A stretch of DNA of 64,000 nucleotides. Source: Acridotheres tristis. Lineage: Eukaryota > Chordata > Aves > Passeriformes > Sturnidae. A program made the translations under genes and the position numbers. The notes under the pieces were generated by a model that saw nothing but the letters and a program-made list of their open reading frames with translations, searched no databases and had not been told where the DNA came from. Below are positions 63,301 through 63,636 of this stretch, one piece after another. Every line of letters begins with the position of its first letter. Positions within the stretch are counted from its first letter, which is position 1. The stretch spans positions 14,891,449-14,955,448 of the forward strand of contig CM072894.1 of the NCBI GenBank assembly GCA_037013685.1. Direction: 5' to 3'.

Positions 63301-63636
63301 AATATGAATAATGGTTCTAAAACTTAAAGCACCTGACTAGACTAAGATAAAGGATTCTACTGCACAGGACAGCTCTGAGGTGATTCAGTATTTCACTAAA
63401 CAGCTTTCTGGGAATGAAATGCTGTATAGCTAACTTCTGTTATTGATTTGCATAGCACTCCAACAAAAAGAAAAGAAGAGGAAGAGCAACCTATTGATAT
63501 CTTGGAACTTCTCAAAAATGTAGATCCCAAAGAATATGAGAAATATGCTCGCATGTATGGAATCACAGATTTCCGTGGCCTTCTGCAAGCCTTTGAGTTA
63601 CTAAAACAAACCCAGGCAGAAGAAAGCCATAGATTG
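67..63636 (+). CDS. TTN: Titin, partial (82 exons; open at both ends)
   Basis: Titin is the giant sarcomere protein that spans from Z-disc to M-band; its I-band part works as a molecular spring. The exons listed separately join in one frame and encode about 86 Ig domains plus the SP-rich linker, novex-3, N2B and N2A unique sequences, in the order known for vertebrate titin. No start codon, kinase or fibronectin domain is present, so this is an internal segment. Two transcript classes are implied: one that ends in the novex-3 exon (stop at 25188) and one that skips it and continues through N2B and N2A. Most exons are phase 1-1 and a multiple of three, which fits heavy alternative splicing. Exons are called E1-E82 here. 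By counting, E1-E23 match human exons 24-46 and E25-E82 match 47-104, with E24 extra. Confidence 0.97.
312..1034 (+). other. Intron 1 (no other feature seen)
   Basis: AT-rich intron with a standard donor and a pyrimidine-rich acceptor (TTTTCCTTCCAG). No repeat family, RNA gene or coding segment was recognised. Confidence 0.7.
1035..1258 (+). CDS. TTN: TTN E2: SP-rich Z-disc linker and first half of an Ig
   Basis: Opens with tandem Ser-Pro motifs ([19 protein letters not shown]), which resemble the proline-directed kinase sites of Z-disc titin. The start of an Ig follows ([13 protein letters not shown] to YWFHNG). The acceptor at 1033-1034 completes the split Arg codon from E1; the donor is GTACAT. 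The Ig is finished by E3. Inferred human exon 25. Confidence 0.92.
1360..1524 (+). CDS. TTN: TTN E3: second half of the Ig begun in E2
   Basis: Acceptor CCTGCAG, donor GTATCT. Encodes [17 protein letters not shown] through SMTLTVE, with the D-x-G-x-(Y/W) turn seen as DSGEWAVIA. The phase is 1-1 (165 bp). The splice joins a Gly codon split 1+2. Confidence 0.92.
1627..1795 (+). CDS. TTN: TTN E4: first half of a Z-disc Ig
   Basis: Acceptor TCTTTCAG, donor GTAAGG. Encodes [18 protein letters not shown] to [13 protein letters not shown]. The B-strand position lacks the usual cysteine ([11 protein letters not shown]). It ends with AA of a Lys codon and is completed by E5. Confidence 0.92.
1796..2296 (+). 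other. Intron 4 (no other feature seen)
   Basis: A 501-bp AT-rich intron. An open frame at its 3' end simply runs on into E5. The true exon start is set by the acceptor TATTTCAG at 2289-2296. Confidence 0.65.
2297..3987 (+). CDS. TTN: TTN E5: large multi-Ig exon with charged linkers
   Basis: A 1691-bp exon corresponding to the long exon 28 of human titin. In order it encodes the second half of the Ig begun in E4 (2298-2440), a linker ([18 protein letters not shown]), an Ig from [13 protein letters not shown] (about 2586-2870), an Ig from [16 protein letters not shown] (about 3004-3280), and a roughly 140-residue Lys/Glu-rich linker that looks helical ([19 protein letters not shown] and onward). 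It ends with an Ig from [13 protein letters not shown] (about 3709-3987). The donor is GTAATT. Conservation with mammalian titin is very high across the linkers, which argues for binding surfaces there. Confidence 0.95.
4082..4363 (+). CDS. TTN: TTN E6: Ig domain
   Basis: One complete Ig: [19 protein letters not shown], Cys in TFECET, Trp in VKWFKDG, DYSC near the end. Acceptor TTGTTTTGCAG, donor GTAAGA; phase 1-1, 282 bp. First of ten consecutive single-Ig exons at the Z-disc/I-band edge. Confidence 0.93.
4552..4569 (+). repeat. Short (TTAT)n simple repeat
   Basis: About four tandem TTAT/ATTT units in the intron after E6. Low-complexity sequence, with no other role seen. Confidence 0.6.
4655..4921 (+). 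CDS. TTN: TTN E7: Ig domain
   Basis: Encodes [29 protein letters not shown] and GEYSYVVDG. Acceptor TTTGCCTTTAG, donor GTAAGC after the last C. Phase 1-1, 267 bp. Confidence 0.92.
5065..5337 (+). CDS. TTN: TTN E8: Ig domain
   Basis: Encodes [18 protein letters not shown] to [10 protein letters not shown]. Acceptor AATTCCACAG, donor GTAAGT. Phase 1-1, 273 bp. The B-strand reads VQLEVKV, without the usual Cys. Confidence 0.92.
5435..5698 (+). CDS. TTN: TTN E9: Ig domain
   Basis: Encodes [35 protein letters not shown] and GRYKLMVGK. Acceptor GACTTGGCAG, donor GTTGGT; phase 1-1, 264 bp. Confidence 0.92.
5815..6075 (+). CDS. TTN: TTN E10: Ig domain
   Basis: Encodes [32 protein letters not shown] and [10 protein letters not shown]. 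Acceptor TTTTTATAG, donor GTTAGT; phase 1-1, 261 bp. Confidence 0.92.
6076..6572 (+). other. Intron 10 (no other feature seen)
   Basis: 497 bp, AT-rich, with a standard acceptor (CTTCCCAACAG). No repeat family or RNA gene recognised. Confidence 0.6.
6573..6833 (+). CDS. TTN: TTN E11: Ig domain
   Basis: Encodes [32 protein letters not shown] and GEYSYEIAS. Donor GTCAGT; phase 1-1, 261 bp. Confidence 0.92.
6931..7061 (+). repeat. A/C-rich low-complexity tract with (CCAA)n
   Basis: A run of AAC, AAAC and CCAA units lies inside intron 11 (6834-7266); the clearest is four tandem CCAA units near 7015-7030. The minus-strand open frames across it are an artefact of the base composition. The rest of the intron shows nothing else. 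Confidence 0.75.
7267..7530 (+). CDS. TTN: TTN E12: Ig domain
   Basis: Encodes [34 protein letters not shown] and [10 protein letters not shown] long pyrimidine tract precedes the acceptor (TTTTCCCCCCTAG); donor GTAAGT. Phase 1-1, 264 bp. Confidence 0.92.
7623..7883 (+). CDS. TTN: TTN E13: Ig domain
   Basis: Encodes [32 protein letters not shown]. Acceptor TTTTTTCCTCAAG, donor GTAAGT; phase 1-1, 261 bp. Confidence 0.92.
8047..8307 (+). CDS. TTN: TTN E14: Ig domain
   Basis: Encodes [41 protein letters not shown]. Acceptor CCCCTCCTTTTAG, donor GTATGT. Phase 1-1, 261 bp. Confidence 0.92.
8308..8751 (+). other. Intron 14 (no other feature seen)
   Basis: 444 bp of AT-rich intron ending in TTCCTTTCCTTTTAG. 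Nothing else recognised. Confidence 0.6.
8752..9012 (+). CDS. TTN: TTN E15: Ig domain
   Basis: Encodes [37 protein letters not shown]. Donor GTATTT. Phase 1-1, 261 bp. Last of the uniform single-Ig exons before the split-Ig group. Confidence 0.92.
9099..9240 (+). CDS. TTN: TTN E16: first half of an Ig
   Basis: Encodes [28 protein letters not shown] and [14 protein letters not shown]. It ends with AG of an Arg codon, a phase-2 intron that breaks the local phase-1 rule. Acceptor TTCTTCCCTAG, donor GTAAAT. 142 bp. Confidence 0.9.
9326..9491 (+). CDS. TTN: TTN E17: second half of the Ig, start of the next
   Basis: Encodes [17 protein letters not shown] to [16 protein letters not shown]. It completes the E16 Ig and supplies the first strand of the E18 Ig. 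Acceptor TGTGCTCAG. The donor GTAAGG follows a whole CAG codon (phase 0). 166 bp. Confidence 0.9.
9695..9926 (+). CDS. TTN: TTN E18: body of an Ig
   Basis: Starts in phase 0 with [17 protein letters not shown], then [12 protein letters not shown] and [10 protein letters not shown]. Acceptor CTTTTTCAAAG, donor GTATGT. 232 bp; returns the frame to phase 1. Confidence 0.9.
9927..10487 (+). other. Intron 18 (no other feature seen)
   Basis: 561 bp with a long pyrimidine-rich 3' end (TTCCCCCCAATTTTCAG). No other feature recognised. Confidence 0.6.
10488..10772 (+). CDS. TTN: TTN E19: Ig domain
   Basis: Encodes [34 protein letters not shown] and [14 protein letters not shown]. Donor GTGAGT. Phase 1-1, 285 bp. 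Confidence 0.93.
10861..10986 (+). CDS. TTN: TTN E20: linker and first part of an Ig
   Basis: Encodes [16 protein letters not shown] and [18 protein letters not shown]. Acceptor CTTTTTCTTTAG, donor GTGGGT; 126 bp, phase 1-1. The Ig continues in E21 after a 2.1-kb intron. Confidence 0.9.
10987..13102 (+). other. Long intron 20 carrying a CR1 fragment
   Basis: A 2116-bp AT-rich intron that splits one Ig between E20 and E21. Apart from the CR1 fragment at about 12101-12310, no coding or RNA feature was recognised. Confidence 0.8.
12101..12310 (-). mobile_element. CR1 LINE 3'-end fragment, antisense to TTN
   Basis: On the + strand the segment reads TAGAATCATTTAGGTGGGAA, AAGACCTC, CTGCCAAGTCC, ACATGTCCCTAATTGCCACA, TTTTAAATACCTC, GGGCAGCCTATTCCAATGCT and GACAACCCTT. 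This is the reverse complement of the familiar 3' end of avian/sauropsid CR1 retrotransposons. It is a short 5'-truncated copy with substitutions, so it is old and inactive. It is the main sequence evidence that the host is a sauropsid. Similarity fades after about 12310. Confidence 0.88.
13103..13291 (+). CDS. TTN: TTN E21: second part of the Ig begun in E20
   Basis: Encodes [18 protein letters not shown] and [14 protein letters not shown]. Acceptor TTGCCTGAGCAG, donor GTACAC. 189 bp, phase 1-1. Inferred human exon 44, the last constitutive exon before the novex group. Confidence 0.92.
13292..13977 (+). other. Intron 21 (no other feature seen)
   Basis: 686 bp of AT-rich intron ending in GCTTCTTTTCAG. 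Nothing else recognised. Confidence 0.6.
13978..14352 (+). CDS. TTN: TTN E22: novex-1-type alternative exon
   Basis: Acceptor GCTTCTTTTCAG, donor GTAAAG; phase 1-1, 375 bp = 125 codons. This equals the length difference between the human N2B and novex-1 isoforms. A roughly 30-residue linker ([17 protein letters not shown]) is followed by a full Ig ([38 protein letters not shown]). Its position after E21, its length and its phase support orthology to novex-1. Assignment is by order and length, not alignment. Confidence 0.82.
14353..14968 (+). other. Intron 22 (no other feature seen)
   Basis: 616 bp. Includes an A14-like run near 14650; otherwise unremarkable. Confidence 0.6.
14969..15547 (+). 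CDS. TTN: TTN E23: novex-2-type alternative exon
   Basis: Acceptor TTGATTACACAG, donor GTGGTT (weak). Phase 1-1, 579 bp = 193 codons; human novex-2 adds 192 residues. A Ser/Gln/Lys-rich linker of about 105 residues (for example [18 protein letters not shown]) comes first. An Ig follows ([39 protein letters not shown]). The linker looks disordered. Novex-2 identity is inferred from order, length and domain layout. Confidence 0.8.
15548..16626 (+). other. Intron 23 (no other feature seen)
   Basis: 1079 bp, AT-rich, ending in TTTATTCTTACCTAG. No repeat family or RNA gene recognised. Confidence 0.6.
16627..17145 (+). CDS. TTN: TTN E24: extra novex-type exon, linker plus Cys-rich Ig
   Basis: Acceptor TTCTTACCTAG, donor GTTGGC. 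Phase 1-1, 519 bp = 173 codons, open throughout and in frame with its neighbours. It encodes an 80-residue polar, Lys/Ser-rich linker ([20 protein letters not shown]). An Ig follows ([47 protein letters not shown]). The Ig holds seven cysteines instead of two or three. It sits between the novex-2-type exon and the 19-codon exon, where the human gene, as I know it, has none. Layout resembles E23, so exon duplication or loss in mammals are both possible. Real coding status is likely but expression is unproven. Confidence 0.78.
17146..17573 (+). other. Intron 24 (no other feature seen)
   Basis: 428 bp ending in CTTTTTTATTCTAG. Nothing else recognised. Confidence 0.6.
17574..17630 (+). CDS. TTN: TTN E25: conserved 19-codon linker exon
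   Basis: Encodes [19 protein letters not shown], matching the short Glu-rich exon 47 of human titin in length and pattern. Acceptor TTTTATTCTAG, donor GTACAA; 57 bp, phase 1-1. It is the shared splice donor for the alternative choice between novex-3 (E26) and N2B (E27). Confidence 0.88.
17631..18709 (+). other. Intron before the novex-3 exon, with an inverted repeat
   Basis: 1079 bp. A perfect 14-nt inverted repeat (GTTCGAATAAACGC at 18225-18238 and its complement at 18548-18561) lies upstream of the novex-3 acceptor. A donor-like ATG|GTGAGT occurs at 18566-18574 but no in-frame exon fits it. The acceptor used is TTCTCTTGCAG. Confidence 0.7.
18225..18561 (+). repeat. 14-nt inverted repeat pair (arms 18225-18238 and 18548-18561)
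   Basis: The arms GTTCGAATAAACGC and GCGTTTATTCGAAC are exact reverse complements separated by about 309 nt. An 11-nt part of the second arm (GGCGTTTATTC) also occurs at about 18336-18346. No flanking target duplication was seen. Confidence 0.7.
18710..25188 (+). CDS. TTN: TTN E26: novex-3 alternative terminal exon
   Basis: Acceptor CTTCTCTTGCAG; the first two bases complete a Glu codon from E25. The frame stays open for 2159 codons to TAA at 25186-25188. The human novex-3 exon is of similar size and ends the small titin isoform, which was reported to bind obscurin. Domains in order: Ig ([17 protein letters not shown], 18778-19065), basic linker, Ig ([15 protein letters not shown], 19600-19870), Lys/Glu-rich stretch (19885-20016), Ig ([18 protein letters not shown], 20218-20500), a long acidic unique region with a 24-residue tandem repeat (21025-21663) and S/T-P repeats (23280-23590), then three Igs (23707-23985, 24298-24582, 24904-25185). 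The last Ig forms the C-terminus. The 5' kilobase is far more GC-rich than the surrounding introns. Confidence 0.93.
19885..20016 (+). repeat. Lys/Glu-rich low-complexity coding stretch in novex-3
   Basis: Purine-only GAG/GAA/AAG/AAA run encoding alternating K and E (for example [20 protein letters not shown]). Probably a charged helix or disordered rod between two Igs. Confidence 0.8.
21025..21663 (+). repeat. 72-bp coding minisatellite in novex-3 (about nine units)
   Basis: The unit encodes 24 residues: [12 protein letters not shown] followed by [12 protein letters not shown]. Units 4-7 (21241-21528) are identical at the base level. Outer units diverge (for example [24 protein letters not shown]), and the last one is shortened. 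There are no spacers and the frame is kept, so this is recent tandem duplication inside coding sequence. Confidence 0.95.
23280..23590 (+). repeat. S/T-P repeat region in novex-3
   Basis: Degenerate repeats of the type [16 protein letters not shown], repeated about seven times with variants ([29 protein letters not shown]). Each has a Thr-Pro after an aromatic residue, so proline-directed phosphorylation is plausible. Confidence 0.85.
26413..26418 (+). promoter_or_regulatory. Candidate AATAAA polyadenylation signal (proximal)
   Basis: AATAAA 1.2 kb after the novex-3 stop codon. It is less convincing than the distal site because no clear GU-rich element was noted nearby. Confidence 0.35.
27632..27637 (+). 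promoter_or_regulatory. Candidate AATAAA polyadenylation signal (distal)
   Basis: AATAAA 2.4 kb after the stop, followed within 30-50 nt by a U-rich element (CTTCTTGTACTTTATTCC). A good candidate for the end of novex-3 transcripts. Confidence 0.5.
29242..31764 (+). CDS. TTN: TTN E27: N2B exon (cardiac spring element)
   Basis: 2523 bp = 841 codons, phase 1-1. Order: a Ser/Glu linker ([19 protein letters not shown]); an Ig ([17 protein letters not shown], about 29400-29680); an Ig ([19 protein letters not shown], about 29688-29975); the N2B unique sequence of about 500 residues (29976-31480), shorter than the 572 in human; and a third Ig ([38 protein letters not shown]). The N2B unique sequence is an extensible, phosphorylated, cardiac-specific spring that in mammals binds FHL2 and alpha-B-crystallin. 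A conserved block inside it reads [20 protein letters not shown]. The first two Igs are GC-rich. Acceptor TTTCCATACAG, donor GTTGGA. Confidence 0.94.
31765..32443 (+). other. Intron 27 (no other feature seen)
   Basis: 679 bp with a pyrimidine-rich 3' half ending in CTTCTAATTTCAG. Nothing else recognised. Confidence 0.6.
32444..32722 (+). CDS. TTN: TTN E28: first Ig after N2B
   Basis: Encodes [37 protein letters not shown] and [12 protein letters not shown]. Donor GTAAGT. Phase 1-1, 279 bp. Inferred human exon 50. Confidence 0.93.
32723..33781 (+). other. Intron 28, contains a long hairpin
   Basis: 1059 bp. The notable feature is the fold-back at 33518-33628 (listed separately). Downstream of it the sequence is open in frame with E29, and a pyrimidine tract plus CTTTAG at 33539-33544 could act as an alternative acceptor. 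The normal acceptor is CCTTTGTTTTGCAG. Confidence 0.7.
33518..33628 (+). other. Long imperfect hairpin, pre-miRNA-like
   Basis: ATTGCTCCAGAG (33552-33563) pairs perfectly with CTCTGGAGCAAT (33582-33593) around an 18-nt loop. Pairing extends outward for about 30 more positions on each side; most differences between the arms are transitions, giving G-U or A-C pairs. Size and single short loop resemble a microRNA precursor. It could also be the relic of a small inverted-repeat transposon. No expression can be judged from sequence alone. Confidence 0.55.
33782..34345 (+). CDS. TTN: TTN E29: two-Ig exon
   Basis: The only exon of the tandem segment that holds two whole Igs: [18 protein letters not shown] to TEMVIID, then [18 protein letters not shown] to SSASVTIR. 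564 bp, phase 1-1; donor GTAAGA. Inferred human exon 51. Confidence 0.94.
34346..34786 (+). other. Intron 29 (no other feature seen)
   Basis: 441 bp with a very pyrimidine-rich 3' end (CTTTCTCTTCCCTTTTCTTC). Nothing else recognised. Confidence 0.6.
34787..35068 (+). CDS. TTN: TTN E30: Ig, six-module super-repeat 1, position a
   Basis: Encodes [35 protein letters not shown] and [14 protein letters not shown]. Acceptor CCCATTTTCAG, donor GTCTGT. 282 bp, the size typical of position a. Confidence 0.93.
35123..35140 (+). repeat. T18 homopolymer run in the intron after E30
   Basis: Uninterrupted T run, part of the polypyrimidine tract upstream of the E31 acceptor. Likely to vary in length. Confidence 0.7.
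35185..35463 (+). CDS. TTN: TTN E31: Ig, super-repeat 1, position b
   Basis: Encodes [36 protein letters not shown] and [14 protein letters not shown]. Acceptor CTTTTATAG, donor GTCAGT. 279 bp. The IRSSKKY strand is a hallmark of position b in all copies. Confidence 0.93.
35464..35830 (+). other. Intron 31 (no other feature seen)
   Basis: 367 bp; no repeat, RNA gene or coding segment recognised. Confidence 0.55.
35831..36109 (+). CDS. TTN: TTN E32: Ig, super-repeat 1, position c
   Basis: Encodes [37 protein letters not shown] and [14 protein letters not shown]. The B-strand Cys is replaced (TLQAVV), as in other c/C modules. 279 bp; donor GTCAGT. Confidence 0.93.
36206..36484 (+). CDS. TTN: TTN E33: Ig, super-repeat 1, position d
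   Basis: Encodes [37 protein letters not shown] and [14 protein letters not shown]. The GEYTFE in place of GxYxC is typical of d/D modules. 279 bp; donor GTTGGT. Confidence 0.93.
36608..36895 (+). CDS. TTN: TTN E34: Ig, super-repeat 1, position e
   Basis: Encodes [34 protein letters not shown] and [12 protein letters not shown]. The three-residue longer start (DRxxPP) makes this 288 bp, as in all e/E modules. Donor GTTTGG. Confidence 0.93.
36991..37269 (+). CDS. TTN: TTN E35: Ig, super-repeat 1, position f
   Basis: Encodes [37 protein letters not shown] and [12 protein letters not shown]. 279 bp. Acceptor AATGCAATCCAG, donor GTTTGC. Confidence 0.93.
37370..37651 (+). CDS. TTN: TTN E36: Ig, super-repeat 2, position a
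   Basis: Encodes [35 protein letters not shown] and [14 protein letters not shown]. 282 bp; donor GTGTGT. Confidence 0.93.
37759..38037 (+). CDS. TTN: TTN E37: Ig, super-repeat 2, position b
   Basis: Encodes [37 protein letters not shown] and VRSSKKHR. 279 bp; donor GTTAGT. Confidence 0.93.
38148..38426 (+). CDS. TTN: TTN E38: Ig, super-repeat 2, position c
   Basis: Encodes [35 protein letters not shown] and [14 protein letters not shown]. No B-strand Cys. 279 bp; donor GTTGGT. Confidence 0.93.
38521..38799 (+). CDS. TTN: TTN E39: Ig, super-repeat 2, position d
   Basis: Encodes [36 protein letters not shown] and [14 protein letters not shown]. 279 bp; donor GTGTGT. Confidence 0.93.
38918..39205 (+). 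CDS. TTN: TTN E40: Ig, super-repeat 2, position e
   Basis: Encodes [35 protein letters not shown] and [14 protein letters not shown]. 288 bp; donor GTTTGA. Confidence 0.93.
39305..39583 (+). CDS. TTN: TTN E41: Ig, super-repeat 2, position f
   Basis: Encodes [36 protein letters not shown] and [14 protein letters not shown]. 279 bp; donor GTGTGC. Confidence 0.93.
39753..40034 (+). CDS. TTN: TTN E42: Ig, super-repeat 3, position a
   Basis: Encodes [35 protein letters not shown] and [14 protein letters not shown]. 282 bp; donor GTTGGT. Confidence 0.93.
40153..40431 (+). CDS. TTN: TTN E43: Ig, super-repeat 3, position b
   Basis: Encodes [35 protein letters not shown] and FSSKKYA. 279 bp; donor GTCAGT. 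Confidence 0.93.
40574..40852 (+). CDS. TTN: TTN E44: Ig, super-repeat 3, position c
   Basis: Encodes [35 protein letters not shown] and [14 protein letters not shown]. Unlike the other c modules the B-strand Cys is present. 279 bp; donor GTGTGT. Confidence 0.93.
40952..41230 (+). CDS. TTN: TTN E45: Ig, super-repeat 3, position d
   Basis: Encodes [35 protein letters not shown] and [14 protein letters not shown]. 279 bp; donor GTTTGT. Confidence 0.93.
41331..41618 (+). CDS. TTN: TTN E46: Ig, super-repeat 3, position e
   Basis: Encodes [35 protein letters not shown] and [14 protein letters not shown]. 288 bp; donor GTTTGA. Confidence 0.93.
41807..42085 (+). CDS. TTN: TTN E47: Ig, super-repeat 3, position f
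   Basis: Encodes [35 protein letters not shown] and [14 protein letters not shown]. 279 bp; donor GTGTGC. Last module of the six-module type. Confidence 0.93.
42294..42575 (+). CDS. TTN: TTN E48: Ig, ten-module super-repeat 1, position A
   Basis: Encodes [35 protein letters not shown] and [14 protein letters not shown]. 282 bp; donor GTTAGC. Confidence 0.93.
42576..43158 (+). other. Intron 48 (no other feature seen)
   Basis: 583 bp with no recognised repeat, RNA gene or coding segment; ends in CTTCCCTTGTTAG. Confidence 0.6.
43159..43437 (+). CDS. TTN: TTN E49: Ig, ten-module 1, position B
   Basis: Encodes [36 protein letters not shown] and [14 protein letters not shown]. 279 bp; donor GTAAAG. 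Confidence 0.93.
43537..43818 (+). CDS. TTN: TTN E50: Ig, ten-module 1, position C
   Basis: Encodes [37 protein letters not shown] and [22 protein letters not shown]. 282 bp; donor GTGGGT. Confidence 0.93.
43819..44318 (+). other. Intron 50 (no other feature seen)
   Basis: 500 bp with an AT-rich centre (about 44058-44125). Nothing else recognised. Confidence 0.55.
44319..44597 (+). CDS. TTN: TTN E51: Ig, ten-module 1, position D
   Basis: Encodes [37 protein letters not shown] and [14 protein letters not shown]. 279 bp; donor GTTGGT. Confidence 0.93.
44723..45010 (+). CDS. TTN: TTN E52: Ig, ten-module 1, position E
   Basis: Encodes [38 protein letters not shown] and [16 protein letters not shown]. 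288 bp; donor GTGGGT. Confidence 0.93.
45214..45492 (+). CDS. TTN: TTN E53: Ig, ten-module 1, position F
   Basis: Encodes [37 protein letters not shown] and [12 protein letters not shown]. 279 bp; donor GTTTGT. Confidence 0.93.
45591..45869 (+). CDS. TTN: TTN E54: Ig, ten-module 1, position G
   Basis: Encodes [36 protein letters not shown] and [15 protein letters not shown]-strand is ILEGTY, without Cys. 279 bp; donor GTGTGT. Confidence 0.93.
45970..46248 (+). CDS. TTN: TTN E55: Ig, ten-module 1, position H
   Basis: Encodes [36 protein letters not shown] and [14 protein letters not shown]. 279 bp; donor GTGATG. Confidence 0.93.
46360..46647 (+). CDS. TTN: TTN E56: Ig, ten-module 1, position I
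   Basis: Encodes [37 protein letters not shown] and [14 protein letters not shown]. 288 bp; donor GTGTGT. Confidence 0.93.
46772..47059 (+). CDS. TTN: TTN E57: Ig, ten-module 1, position J
   Basis: Encodes [38 protein letters not shown] and [14 protein letters not shown]. 288 bp; donor GTATTA. Ends the first ten-module unit. Confidence 0.93.
47060..47936 (+). other. Intron 57 between ten-module units (no other feature seen)
   Basis: 877 bp, longer than most introns in the tandem region. Ends in TTATTCTGTTCTGTAG. No repeat family recognised. Confidence 0.6.
47937..48218 (+). CDS. TTN: TTN E58: Ig, ten-module 2, position A
   Basis: Encodes [35 protein letters not shown] and [14 protein letters not shown]. 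282 bp; donor GTCAGC. Confidence 0.93.
48219..48920 (+). other. Intron 58 (no other feature seen)
   Basis: 702 bp, locally GC-richer near its 5' end (GCTGCTGCAGCACTTGC). Open frames here are read-through from E58. Nothing else recognised. Confidence 0.6.
48921..49199 (+). CDS. TTN: TTN E59: Ig, ten-module 2, position B
   Basis: Encodes [36 protein letters not shown] and [14 protein letters not shown]. 279 bp; donor GTTTGT. Confidence 0.93.
49308..49589 (+). CDS. TTN: TTN E60: Ig, ten-module 2, position C
   Basis: Encodes [37 protein letters not shown] and [14 protein letters not shown]. 282 bp; donor GTGGGT. Confidence 0.93.
49736..50014 (+). CDS. TTN: TTN E61: Ig, ten-module 2, position D
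   Basis: Encodes [36 protein letters not shown] and [14 protein letters not shown]. 279 bp; donor GTCAGC. Confidence 0.93.
50140..50427 (+). CDS. TTN: TTN E62: Ig, ten-module 2, position E
   Basis: Encodes [38 protein letters not shown] and [16 protein letters not shown]. 288 bp; donor GTCAGT. Confidence 0.93.
50654..50932 (+). CDS. TTN: TTN E63: Ig, ten-module 2, position F
   Basis: Encodes [35 protein letters not shown] and [15 protein letters not shown]-strand is FTSYIK, without Cys. 279 bp; donor GTGTGT. Confidence 0.93.
51037..51315 (+). CDS. TTN: TTN E64: Ig, ten-module 2, position G
   Basis: Encodes [36 protein letters not shown] and [14 protein letters not shown]. 279 bp; donor GTATTC. 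Confidence 0.93.
51392..51670 (+). CDS. TTN: TTN E65: Ig, ten-module 2, position H
   Basis: Encodes [36 protein letters not shown] and [14 protein letters not shown]. 279 bp; donor GTGATG. Confidence 0.93.
51813..52100 (+). CDS. TTN: TTN E66: Ig, ten-module 2, position I
   Basis: Encodes [36 protein letters not shown] and [14 protein letters not shown]. 288 bp; donor GTTTGT. Confidence 0.93.
52262..52549 (+). CDS. TTN: TTN E67: Ig, ten-module 2, position J
   Basis: Encodes [38 protein letters not shown] and [14 protein letters not shown]. 288 bp; donor GTATTG. Confidence 0.93.
52550..55209 (+). other. Longest intron of the tandem segment (no exon seen)
   Basis: 2660 bp, AT-rich, between ten-module units 2 and 3. 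No Ig exon is missing: module J of unit 2 is followed directly by module A of unit 3. No CR1 or other repeat family was recognised. Confidence 0.7.
55210..55491 (+). CDS. TTN: TTN E68: Ig, ten-module 3, position A
   Basis: Encodes [35 protein letters not shown] and [14 protein letters not shown]. 282 bp; donor GTCAGA. Confidence 0.93.
55762..56040 (+). CDS. TTN: TTN E69: Ig, ten-module 3, position B
   Basis: Encodes [36 protein letters not shown] and [14 protein letters not shown]. Acceptor CTTTTTTCCAG; the first codon is Ala in place of the usual Glu. 279 bp; donor GTTTGT. Confidence 0.93.
56151..56432 (+). CDS. TTN: TTN E70: Ig, ten-module 3, position C
   Basis: Encodes [37 protein letters not shown] and [14 protein letters not shown]. 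282 bp; donor GTTGGT. Confidence 0.93.
56551..56829 (+). CDS. TTN: TTN E71: Ig, ten-module 3, position D
   Basis: Encodes [36 protein letters not shown] and [14 protein letters not shown]. 279 bp; donor GTTAGT. Confidence 0.93.
56830..57314 (+). other. Intron 71 (no other feature seen)
   Basis: 485 bp, AT-rich, with a T/A-rich acceptor region ending in AAAATGCAG. Nothing else recognised. Confidence 0.55.
57315..57602 (+). CDS. TTN: TTN E72: Ig, ten-module 3, position E
   Basis: Encodes [38 protein letters not shown] and [16 protein letters not shown]. Open and in frame over all 288 bp but with no early start codon, so simple ORF scans miss it. Acceptor AAAAATGCAG (weak pyrimidine tract), donor GTCAGT. 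Its place in the module order confirms it. Confidence 0.92.
57751..58029 (+). CDS. TTN: TTN E73: Ig, ten-module 3, position F
   Basis: Encodes [35 protein letters not shown] and [14 protein letters not shown]. 279 bp; donor GTTTGT. Confidence 0.93.
58115..58393 (+). CDS. TTN: TTN E74: Ig, ten-module 3, position G
   Basis: Encodes [36 protein letters not shown] and [14 protein letters not shown]. 279 bp; donor GTGCGT. Confidence 0.93.
58492..58770 (+). CDS. TTN: TTN E75: Ig, ten-module 3, position H
   Basis: Encodes [36 protein letters not shown] and [14 protein letters not shown]. 279 bp; donor GTGAAT. Confidence 0.93.
58771..59277 (+). other. Intron 75 (no other feature seen)
   Basis: 507 bp; no repeat or RNA gene recognised. 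Confidence 0.55.
59278..59565 (+). CDS. TTN: TTN E76: Ig, ten-module 3, position I
   Basis: Encodes [37 protein letters not shown] and [14 protein letters not shown]. 288 bp; donor GTTGGT. Confidence 0.93.
59720..60007 (+). CDS. TTN: TTN E77: Ig, ten-module 3, position J
   Basis: Encodes [38 protein letters not shown] and [14 protein letters not shown]. 288 bp; donor GTACTG. Confidence 0.93.
60008..60518 (+). other. Intron 77 (no other feature seen)
   Basis: 511 bp ending in TTCTTTTTTTACAG. Nothing else recognised. Confidence 0.55.
60519..60809 (+). CDS. TTN: TTN E78: Ig, I-type module after the last ten-module unit
   Basis: Encodes [35 protein letters not shown] and [14 protein letters not shown]. 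The ERKxPP start marks an I-type module. 291 bp, one codon longer than the others; donor GTTGGT. Confidence 0.93.
60810..61493 (+). other. Intron 78 with a (CT)n run
   Basis: 684 bp. A (TC)9 microsatellite lies at 61423-61440. The acceptor is TTTTCATATTCCAG. Confidence 0.65.
61423..61440 (+). repeat. (TC)9 microsatellite
   Basis: Uninterrupted TC dinucleotide run in intron 78, about 55 bp before the E79 acceptor. Confidence 0.85.
61494..61781 (+). CDS. TTN: TTN E79: Ig, J-type module before N2A
   Basis: Encodes [38 protein letters not shown] and [14 protein letters not shown]. 288 bp; donor GTACAG. With E78 it forms a lone I-J pair. Confidence 0.93.
61782..62703 (+). other. Intron 79 before the N2A element (no other feature seen)
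   Basis: 922 bp, AT-rich, ending in CTCTGTTTTTTTAG. No repeat family or RNA gene recognised. Confidence 0.6.
62704..62796 (+). CDS. TTN: TTN E80: start of the N2A element, linker and first Ig strand
   Basis: 31 codons: a Pro/Ala/Lys linker ([15 protein letters not shown]) and then [14 protein letters not shown], the first strand of the I80-type Ig. Acceptor GTTTTTTTAG, donor GTAAGA; phase 1-1, 93 bp. Inferred human exon 102. Confidence 0.9.
62919..63201 (+). CDS. TTN: TTN E81: N2A Ig (I80 type) and following linker
   Basis: Encodes [33 protein letters not shown] and [14 protein letters not shown], then a charged linker ([17 protein letters not shown]). It ends with AG of a split codon; donor GTATAT. 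283 bp. N2A is the skeletal/N2BA signalling hub that in mammals binds calpain-3 and ankyrin-repeat (MARP) proteins. Confidence 0.93.
63456..63636 (+). CDS. TTN: TTN E82: N2A unique sequence (start)
   Basis: Encodes [52 protein letters not shown] and ESHRL, the highly conserved helical N2A unique sequence. Acceptor GATTTGCATAG. The donor GTAAGA follows a whole TTG codon (phase 0). Inferred human exon 104. The rest of N2A lies beyond the window. Confidence 0.93.
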